This document shows positions 28,457-35,450 of a DNA stretch of 64,000 nt, piece by piece. Within the stretch, counting starts at the first letter, position 1. Each line of letters opens with the position of its first letter. The translations under genes were made by a program, and so were the position numbers. The DNA comes from CANJBX01 sp035556735 (GTDB lineage Bacteria > Pseudomonadota > Alphaproteobacteria > Rhizobiales > Xanthobacteraceae), in the NCBI GenBank assembly GCA_035556735.1, contig DATMFF010000013.1, positions 434,001-498,000 on the forward strand, read 5' to 3'. The notes under the pieces are model-generated. The model was not told where the DNA came from, did not search any database, and was given only the letters and a program-made list of their open reading frames with translations.

Positions 28457-29425
28457 CTAATTGACGCGCGCGCCCGACGCCTTCACCACCTTGGCCCACT
28501 TCTCGGTTTCGTCGGCGTTGATCTTCGCGAAGTCCTCCGGCGAGCCGACGATCGGCATGCCGCCGAGCTCGACCATCTTGGCCTGGATCTTCGGGTCCGC
28601 CATCGCGAGGTTCACTTCCTTGTTCAGCTTGTCGACGATCGCGCGCGGCGTGCCGCTGGGAACGCCGAGCCCGAACCAGGCGCTCGCCTCATAGCCCGGC
28701 ACGCTCTCCGCCACCGTCGGCACGTCCGGCAATGCGTCCGAGCGTCTGGCGGTGGTGACGGCCAGCGGCCGCAGCTTGCCCGCCCGGATGTGCTCGATCG
28801 AGGACGGCATGTTGTCGAACATCACGTGCGTCTGCCCGCCGAGAAGGTCGGTCAGCGCGGGCGCGGACCCGCGGTACGGCACGTGCACGAGCTTGACCCC
28901 GGTCATCAGCATGAAAAGCTCGCCCGAGAGATGAATCGACGTTCCGTTGCCGGACGAGGCCATGTTGACCTTGCCGGGATTGGACGTCGCGTACTTCACG
29001 AACTCCGACACGGTCTTCACCGGCACGGACGGGTTGACCTCCATGACGTTGGGAACGCGGATGAAACCGGCGACCGACGCGATGTCGTGCAGGAAGTTGA
29101 ACTTCAGATTCTGGTAGAGCGTGGCATTGATCGCGTTGGCCGGATTGACGAGCAGCAGCGTGTAGCCGTCCGGCGGCGCATGCGCGACGGCCTCGGTCGC
29201 GATGTTGTTGCCCGCGCCGGGGCGGTTTTCGACGATGAACTGCTGGCCGAGCCGGTCCGAGAGCCGTTGCGCGAAGATGCGCGCGAGAATGTCGGTCGAG
29301 CCGCCGGCCGGGTAGCCGACCAGCCATTTCACCGGACGATTGGGATAATCGCTCTGCGCGTTGGCCGCGCACGAGAACAGGAACAGTAGTCCCAGGGCAG
29401 GCATCATCGATCGCAGAGCGCGCAT
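28457..29425 (-). CDS. Bug/TctC family periplasmic solute-binding protein
   Basis: A 322-residue periplasmic receptor of the tripartite tricarboxylate transporter type, binding a small carboxylate. The signal sequence ends at CAANAQ (about residue 23). Family features include PVKWLVGYPAGGSTDILAR, VENRPGAGNNIATEAVA, and the C-terminal KMVELGGMPIVGSPEDFAK. The ATG at 29425 is preceded by AAAGGGAGGACGT. TctA and TctB partners are not adjacent, which is common for orphan Bug proteins. Ligand unknown. Confidence 0.92.
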   Translation of the reverse strand: MRALRSMMPALGLLFLFSCAANAQSDYPNRPVKWLVGYPAGGSTDILARIFAQRLSDRLGQQFIVENRPGAGNNIATEAVAHAPPDGYTLLLVNPANAINATLYQNLKFNFLHDIASVAGFIRVPNVMEVNPSVPVKTVSEFVKYATSNPGKVNMASSGNGTSIHLSGELFMLMTGVKLVHVPYRGSAPALTDLLGGQTHVMFDNMPSSIEHIRAGKLRPLAVTTARRSDALPDVPTVAESVPGYEASAWFGLGVPSGTPRAIVDKLNKEVNLAMADPKIQAKMVELGGMPIVGSPEDFAKINADETEKWAKVVKASGARVN

Positions 29426-29600
29426 ACGTCCTCCCTTTGTGCTGGGGCGTGCGCGAGTCGAGCCCGGCCGCCCGCTGTTGTGCGAGCCAAGCATGACCGA
29501 GCCTGCGCGTCACGCCAAGCCCGGCCGTGACGGATCGAACAATCTGGATGTAGCTGATCTCAATCCGGATGCGAGCCGAGGCGGAGCCACACCTGCTCCA

Positions 29601-29642
29601 CGTCCTCTGTTCGCCGTCCTCCGTTGGCCGTCCTCTGCCCGC
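29601..29642. repeat. Three tandem 14-bp repeats
   Basis: CGTCCTCTGTTCGC, CGTCCTCCGTTGGC and CGTCCTCTGCCCGC follow one another directly and end 5 bp from the prfB stop codon. The array lies in the gap of about 220 bp between prfB and the Bug gene. No function is evident. Confidence 0.6.
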
Positions 29643-29647
29643 GGTCC

Positions 29648-30779
29648 CTACTCGACGTCCTCGATTTCCTTCGGCCCCTCGCCGAAGGCGCGCTGCGCCA
29701 GCGTCGCCTCCATGAACTGGTCGAGGTCGCCATCGAGCACGGCGGCGGTGTTGGAGGTCTGCACGCCCGTGCGCAGATCTTTCACCATCTGATAGGGCTG
29801 CAGCACGTAGGAGCGGATCTGATGGCCCCAGCCGATGTCGGTCTTGGCGGCCTGATCGGCGACCGCCTGCTCCTCGCGGCGCTTGAGCTCGCGCTCATAG
29901 AGCCGCGCCCGCAGCATGTCCCAGGCCTGCGCGCGGTTGCGGTGCTGCGAGCGGTCGTTCTGACACACCACCGCGATGCCGGTCGGGATGTGCGTCAGGC
30001 GCACCGCGGACTCGGTCTTGTTGACGTGCTGGCCGCCCGCCCCGCCCGCCCGCATCGTGTCGACGCGCACGTCCGCTTCCTTGATGTCGATGACGATGCG
30101 GTCGTCGACCACGGGATACACCGTCACGCCTGCGAAGGACGTGTGGCGGCGCGCGTTGGAATCAAACGGCGAGATGCGCACGAGCCGGTGCACGCCGTTC
30201 TCGGTCTTGAGCCAGCCGTAGGCATTGCGGCCCTTGACCTGGATCGTCGCCGACTTGATGCCGGCCTCCTCGCCCGCGGTCTCTTCCAGATACTCGATCT
30301 TGAAGCCGTGCTTCTCGGCCCAGCGCGTGTACATGCGCAGCAGCATGTTCGCCCAGTCCTGGCTCTCGGTGCCGCCCGATCCGGCGTGAACCTCGAGGTA
30401 AGTGTCGTTCGTGTCGGCTTCGCCCGACAGCAGCGCCTCGAGCTCGCGGCGGCCGACTTCCGCGCGCAGCTCGCGCAGCGCCTCCTCGGCCTCCGCCACC
30501 ACCGATTGATCCTTCTCGGCCTCGCCAAGCTCGATCATGCCGATATGGTCGTCGAGCTCGCGCTCGACCTTCTGGATCACGTCGAGCTGGCCCTCCAGCG
30601 CCGTGCGCTCCTGCATCAGGCGCTGCGCGCGCTGGGTGTCGTTCCAGAGACTGGGGTCCTCGGCGAGCTTGTTCAGCTCGTCCAGGCGTTCGCGGGCCTT
30701 GGGGACGTCAAAGATGCCTCCTCAGCAGCCCGACCGACCGCTTGATGTCTTCGACGAGGTTTTCGGTTTCCGCGCGCAT
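29648..30779 (-). CDS. prfB: Peptide chain release factor 2, with programmed +1 frameshift
   Basis: RF2 terminates translation at UGA and UAA. The catalytic GGQ is in GGAGGQHVN, and the stop-recognition tripeptide SPF is in VRISPFDSNAR, which marks RF2 rather than RF1. Translation begins at ATG 30779 and runs 23 codons to CTT, then meets an in-frame TGA at 30710-30708. A +1 shift continues with GAC into the 353-codon main frame, giving 376 residues, the normal RF2 length. Without the shift the main frame starts only at an internal ATG (30616) and would lack the conserved N-terminal domain. The gene lies downstream of mrcA on the same strand. Confidence 0.95.
30706..30724 (-). promoter_or_regulatory. 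Autoregulatory +1 frameshift signal of prfB
   Basis: On the minus strand the sequence reads AGGAGGCATCTTTGAC. An internal Shine-Dalgarno-like AGGAGG sits 3 nt before the slippery CTT, followed by the stop TGA and C. The arrangement and spacing are the same as in the E. coli prfB site. Low RF2 slows termination at the TGA and favours the shift, which sets RF2 level. Confidence 0.93.
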
Positions 30780-30874
30780 CTGTCTTTCGATTCCGGAAGG
30801 AAAGTGGGGATGTAGCGATTGCGCGGCGCGGGCGCAACAGGCGCGCCGGGCACGCGGCCCTTTGCGATCCGCCG

Positions 30875-33337
30875 CTAGTACAGGCCGCTGCCGGTGCGCA
30901 CCGCGCGGTCGACGTCAGGGGTCACAGCGACAGGCGAGCCGTCGGATTGCACCACCCCGATGATCGAGTTGCTGTCCGGCGGCGCCGTGCCCGGCTTGAA
31001 AGCCTCCAGGATGGCGTTCTGGCCCGGTCCCGCCCGGAGGCCGCTCTTGGGATCGATGCGGATCAGCTTGATGCCCGGGGGCACGCGGAACGGCACCGCC
31101 GGGCGATCGGCGAGCGCCACCTGCAGGAAGTCGCGCACGATCGGCGCGGCAAGATGGCCGCCGGTCGCGCCACGCCGGATGTGACGAGGCTTGTCGTAGC
31201 CGAGATAGACGCCGACGGCGAGTTCGGGCGTGAAGCCGATGAACCACACGTCCTTCTCGTCGTTGGTGGTGCCGGTCTTGCCGGCCACCGGCTTGCCGAC
31301 CGCGCGCACCACCGTGCCGGTGCCGCGCTGGACGACGCCCTCCATCATCGAGGTGATCTGATAGGCGGTCATCGGATCGAGCACCTGCTCGCGCCGATCG
31401 ATCAGCGCCGGTTCGGGCTGATTCTTCCAACCTTCGGCCTCGCAGCCGCGGCATTCGCGCTGGTCATGCTTGAAGATCGTATGGCCGTAACGGTCCTGGA
31501 TGCGGTCGATGAATGTCGGAATGACCCGGCGGCCGCCATTGGCGAACATCGAGTAGGCCGTGGTCATGCGCATGACCGTGGTCTCGCCGGCGCCGAGCGC
31601 GAACGACAAGTAGTTCGGCAGGTTGTCGTAGACGCCGAAGCGGCGCGCGTACTCGCCGATCATCGGCATGCCGATGTCCTGCGCGAGGCGCACCGTCATG
31701 ACGTTGCGCGAGTGCTCGATGCCGAAGCGCAGCGTCTGAGGGCCGTAGTATTTGCCGGTCGCATAGTTCTCCGGGCGCCAGGGCGGCAGCCCCGGCCCCT
31801 GGTCGATCTCCACCGGCGCGTCGATCACCACGGTCGACGGCGTGTATCCGTTGTCCAGCGCCGCGGCGTAGACGAACGGCTTGAACGAGGAGCCGGGCTG
31901 ACGCATGGCCTGCGTCGCCCGGTCGAACTGGCTCTGATCGAATGAGAAACCGCCGACGATCGCCAGCACGCGACCGGTGTTCGGGTCCATCACCACCATG
32001 GCGCCGGAGATCTCCGGCACCTGGCGCAGACGGTACTGCGAGTGATCATTGGCAAGCGGCTCGACGTAAATCACGTCGCCGGGACTGAGCACCTGACCGA
32101 CCTTGGTGATTCCGCCCTTTGGCGTCGGACCGCTCGCCGGCTTCGCCCATTTCACGCCTTCGAGCGGAATGTTGCCGACCTCCCGCTCGCGCACGACCGC
32201 ACCGCCCGGCTCGCGCGAGGGCTGAAACCCGATGCGCGCGGCCTGATCGCTGACGTCGAGCACGACGGCCATCCGCCACGGCGAGACGTCCGACAGAGCC
32301 CTCACGTCGGCGAGCTTGACGCCCCAGTCGCCGGAGACGTCGATGCGCGCGACCGCCCCGCGGTAGCCCTGCGTCTCGTCGAACTTCACCACGCCGTCGA
32401 CGAAAGCCTTGCGCGCCACGGCCTGAATCTTCGGATCGAGCGTGGTACGCACGGAGAGGCCGCCCTCGTAGAGCTTCTTCTCACCGTACTTCTCGAGCAC
32501 GACGCGCCGCACTTCCTCGGCGAAATATTCAGCGGCATGGATATGCGCGCCGCGCGTGCGGTTGGCGACGTTGAGCGGAGCCTTCTTGGCCTTTTCCGCG
32601 TCGGCGGCACTGATGTAGCCGTCGTCGCGCATGCGGTCGATGACGTAGTTGCGCCGTTCGATCGCGCGCTCGCGGTTGCGGAACGGATGCAGCTCGCTCG
32701 GGGCCTTGGGCAGCGCCGCGAGATAGGCCGCCTCGGGAATGGTCAGCTCGTGCACCGACTTGTCGAAATACAGTAGCGAGGCGGCGGCCACGCCGTAGGC
32801 AGAGAAGCCGAGATAGATCTCGTTGAGATAGAGCTCGAGGATCTTGTCCTTGGGATAGGTGCGCTCGATCTTGAGCGCGAGCAGCGCCTCCTTGATCTTG
32901 CGCTCGAAGGAGACCTCGTTGGTGAGCAGGAAGTTCTTGGCGACCTGCTGGGTGATGGTCGAGGCGCCCTGCGGCCGCCGGTTGGTGCCGAGATTCTGCA
33001 GATAGAGAACGCCGGCGCGCATGATGCCCTGGAAGTCGAGCCCGCCGTGCTCGTAGAAATTCTTGTCCTCCGCCGCGATGAACGCATTGGTGACGAGCTT
33101 GGGCACCGCCTGGATCGGCAGGTAAAGCCGCCGCTCGGTGGCGTATTCGGCGAGCAGCGAGCCGTCCGACGCATGCACGCGCGTCATCACAGGCGGCTCG
33201 TAGTCCTTGAGCTGGGAATAGTCCGGCAGGTCCTTGGAGAAATGCCAAAGCAGGCCGGCGACGGCCCCGACCCCGACGATGAACAGCGTCGTCCCGGCTG
33301 CGAACAGGAAGCCGAGGAAGCGAAGGACGAGCTTCAT
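30875..33337 (-). CDS. mrcA: Penicillin-binding protein 1A
   Basis: A bifunctional murein glycosyltransferase/transpeptidase (820 aa) anchored by an N-terminal TM helix (about 8-30). The GT51 domain has EDKNFYEHGG with the catalytic Glu, GASTITQQVAKN and RKIKEALLALKIER. The transpeptidase part has SSFKPF (nucleophile Ser in SxxK), HSRN as the SxN-type motif, and KTGTTN. The long linker between domains matches class 1A. The ATG at 33337 gives MKLVLRFLGF; the open frame to 33397 has no role. The order rne, amidase, mrcA, prfB is a familiar rhizobial neighbourhood. Confidence 0.96.
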   Translation of the reverse strand: MKLVLRFLGFLFAAGTTLFIVGVGAVAGLLWHFSKDLPDYSQLKDYEPPVMTRVHASDGSLLAEYATERRLYLPIQAVPKLVTNAFIAAEDKNFYEHGGLDFQGIMRAGVLYLQNLGTNRRPQGASTITQQVAKNFLLTNEVSFERKIKEALLALKIERTYPKDKILELYLNEIYLGFSAYGVAAASLLYFDKSVHELTIPEAAYLAALPKAPSELHPFRNRERAIERRNYVIDRMRDDGYISAADAEKAKKAPLNVANRTRGAHIHAAEYFAEEVRRVVLEKYGEKKLYEGGLSVRTTLDPKIQAVARKAFVDGVVKFDETQGYRGAVARIDVSGDWGVKLADVRALSDVSPWRMAVVLDVSDQAARIGFQPSREPGGAVVREREVGNIPLEGVKWAKPASGPTPKGGITKVGQVLSPGDVIYVEPLANDHSQYRLRQVPEISGAMVVMDPNTGRVLAIVGGFSFDQSQFDRATQAMRQPGSSFKPFVYAAALDNGYTPSTVVIDAPVEIDQGPGLPPWRPENYATGKYYGPQTLRFGIEHSRNVMTVRLAQDIGMPMIGEYARRFGVYDNLPNYLSFALGAGETTVMRMTTAYSMFANGGRRVIPTFIDRIQDRYGHTIFKHDQRECRGCEAEGWKNQPEPALIDRREQVLDPMTAYQITSMMEGVVQRGTGTVVRAVGKPVAGKTGTTNDEKDVWFIGFTPELAVGVYLGYDKPRHIRRGATGGHLAAPIVRDFLQVALADRPAVPFRVPPGIKLIRIDPKSGLRAGPGQNAILEAFKPGTAPPDSNSIIGVVQSDGSPVAVTPDVDRAVRTGSGLY

Positions 33338-33493
33338 GCGTTGTTCCTGCCCACCGACCTCAATCCGGACGGCCGAGAAGCCGTCCACCCCCAACACACG
33401 ATCTGCGCGCGGGTAGCGCGACGCACAGAATATAACGGATACGGCAACTTACTCGCCCCGGTTTATGTTGAAACTTGGGCCGGCGGGCCCTGC

Positions 33494-34828
33494 TCACTCT
33501 TGTTGTGCGCGGGTCAGGCCGGCCGCTCCGGCCCCGGCGACCCGCGTGCTGAAATAATTGCCGACCGCATCCACGATCGCGTCGCCTGTGCGGCGGCGCC
33601 ACGTGTCGGACGTGAGCTGCTTGAGGTCGCTGGCGTTCGACACGTAGCCGAGTTCCAGCAGGACCGATGGCACGTCCGGAGCCTTGAGCACGCGGAAACC
33701 CGCCGACTTGAGTGGATTCTTATGCAGGCGGGCGGCCGACTTCAGCTCTCCGACCAGCACCCGCGAGAACTGCGCCGAGAATGCCTTGGTTTCGCGTTGC
33801 GCCAGATCGATCAGGATATCCGCGATGTCATTGGGCTCCGACGTCAGGTCGACGCCCGCGATGACGTCGGCGCGATTCTCGGCGTCCGCCAGCCGGGCTG
33901 CCTCCGAGTCCGAGGCACGCTCCGACAGAGTATAGACCGTCGCCCCTCGGGCATCGCCGTCGCCGCGCGCCAGCGCGTCGCAATGGATGGAGATGAAAAG
34001 CTGCGCGTTGCGGTTGCGCGCCAGCTTCACCCGGTCGGCCAGGGTTATGAAGCTGTCGTCGGTGCGCGTCATCACCACGCGGTACTTGCCTGTGCGCTCG
34101 AGCTTGTCGCGCAACATCAGGGCGAATTCGAGCACCAGGTTCTTCTCGTGCACGCCGTTCGAGGCCCGGGTCCCGGTATCGATCCCGCCATGGCCGGGGT
34201 CGAGAACGATGATCGGCCGCGGATCGCCGGTGCTCACGGGATCTCGCTCCACCCGGCGCGCGGTTTCCGTTGCGCGCGGCAGGCGATTGTCGATCGCGCT
34301 GGCGCGCAGGAAGGTGGCCCGGTCCACCGCTGCAAGATCGAGCACCAGGCGAGCGGGCTGCCCCTCCGACCTGTCCAGCACGAAGGCCTTCTCCACCCGC
34401 ACCGGTCCGGCCAGGTCGAGCACGATCCGCGAGCCGCCCGGCATGACCAGTCCATAGCGGAAAGCCTTGATCAACCCGCGGCCGGACTCCCCGGCCCGCG
34501 GCGGCAGTTGGAACGTCACCTGCGGCAGGTCGACGACCACACGATAGGGATCTGCCAGGGTGAATGCGCGCAGATCGATCTTACGGGTCAGATCGACCAC
34601 GAAACGGGTCCGCTTGGCATCGCCTCCCAGACGGTAATCGGTGGCGACCGGGAATGGAGCGGACGCATTGGCGGGCTCCGTCGCCCCGGCGCGCCCGCCC
34701 GCCAGCGCGGACGTGAGCACCGCCAGGACAAGCGCGACGGCAAGCCGGCCAGGACTGCGCCGCCGCCCGGACCTCGGGTCGCCGTTCCGCTGGGCCGCGC
34801 TCGATTGCATCCCCGCCAGAGCCCCCAC
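33494..34828 (-). CDS. N-acetylmuramoyl-L-alanine amidase (AmiC type) with AMIN domain
   Basis: A periplasmic zinc amidase (444 aa) that cuts the stem peptide from MurNAc during cell separation. A signal sequence (about 27-48, ending near GRAGA) precedes an AMIN domain (about 60-175) for envelope targeting and an Amidase_3 domain (about 205-435). Zinc ligands are in LDPGHGG, HEKN and SIHCDA, and the catalytic Glu is in LLELGYVSN. The start may instead be the second Met (residue 7). It lies 156 bp upstream of mrcA on the same strand. Confidence 0.93.
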   Translation of the reverse strand: MGALAGMQSSAAQRNGDPRSGRRRSPGRLAVALVLAVLTSALAGGRAGATEPANASAPFPVATDYRLGGDAKRTRFVVDLTRKIDLRAFTLADPYRVVVDLPQVTFQLPPRAGESGRGLIKAFRYGLVMPGGSRIVLDLAGPVRVEKAFVLDRSEGQPARLVLDLAAVDRATFLRASAIDNRLPRATETARRVERDPVSTGDPRPIIVLDPGHGGIDTGTRASNGVHEKNLVLEFALMLRDKLERTGKYRVVMTRTDDSFITLADRVKLARNRNAQLFISIHCDALARGDGDARGATVYTLSERASDSEAARLADAENRADVIAGVDLTSEPNDIADILIDLAQRETKAFSAQFSRVLVGELKSAARLHKNPLKSAGFRVLKAPDVPSVLLELGYVSNASDLKQLTSDTWRRRTGDAIVDAVGNYFSTRVAGAGAAGLTRAQQE

Positions 34829-34874
34829 CTTTTTGCTGGAACGCGCTCCGCCTCTTACTGCATTAGGCGCCCAT

Positions 34875-34900
34875 GGTTAATCCTCATTTAAGGATTCACC
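34875..34900. promoter_or_regulatory. Interrupted palindrome upstream of the amidase gene
   Basis: AATCCT (34879-34884) and AGGATT (34891-34896) flank CATTTA. Outer bases GGT and ACC extend the symmetry with one mismatched step. It is located 47-72 bp upstream of the amidase start, in an AT-richer patch, so it may be an operator; no regulator is known for it. Confidence 0.35.
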
Positions 34901-34988
34901 CGCGGTAATCCCCGTCCGGTTGCGAACAGCCCCGGTCCAGCGTGCATTTCGCCACAAATCACGGGTTTTCCCGGCTCGAATCAAGCGC

Positions 34989-35018
34989 TTGCCAACCCCC
35001 TGCGCTCCGCCCTATGTA
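34989..35018 (+). promoter_or_regulatory. Sigma-70-like promoter for rne
   Basis: TTGCCA (34989-34994) and TATGTA (35013-35018) are 18 bp apart. The implied leader of about 425 nt is of the same order as the 361-nt autoregulatory rne leader of E. coli, which supports the choice but does not prove it. Confidence 0.45.
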
Positions 35019-35450
35019 AGAGTCCTGACGGTTCCCGATTCCGGTCTTGCCACGCTCGGGCATCCGGCACGCCGGCAGCCTAGCGCTCAGATCGAGGCCG
35101 AGGAGCCGATTGAGCCGCAAGCTGGCGCCCCGCTGCCCCATTCGAAGGACGACCGGTCTGCGCGCGGTGCTCCCGTTCGCTCGGGACAGTCAGAACGAAC
35201 CCATAGGCAGCGCCCGCGCTGCCGCCCTGTCGAGGGCTGAAAGTCATGCCGCCACTTTACGCAATGGTCGCCGTTGCTGCCGCCTCAGGCAGCGGACGCG
35301 TGGCCGCGTGCGCAGGCGCGTACAGTGACTGGACGCCCGTATTTCTGCGTTCAACCTCACATTCGGCGGACCCTACCTCGCGCGACATCCGGCGGCGATT
35401 GCCCCGGGCCCTCGTCGACGCGCGGCGTCACGCCGCGAAGAGAATATTCA

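Larger units (their letters stand above)
34829..35450. other. Long intergenic region and rne leader
   Basis: This 622-bp region separates the divergent amidase and RNase E genes. It contains a palindrome near the amidase start, a sigma-70-like promoter toward rne, and about 425 nt of probable untranslated rne leader with several short GC hairpins. Small open frames here have no recognisable product. No tRNA-like or riboswitch-like structure was recognised. Confidence 0.5.
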
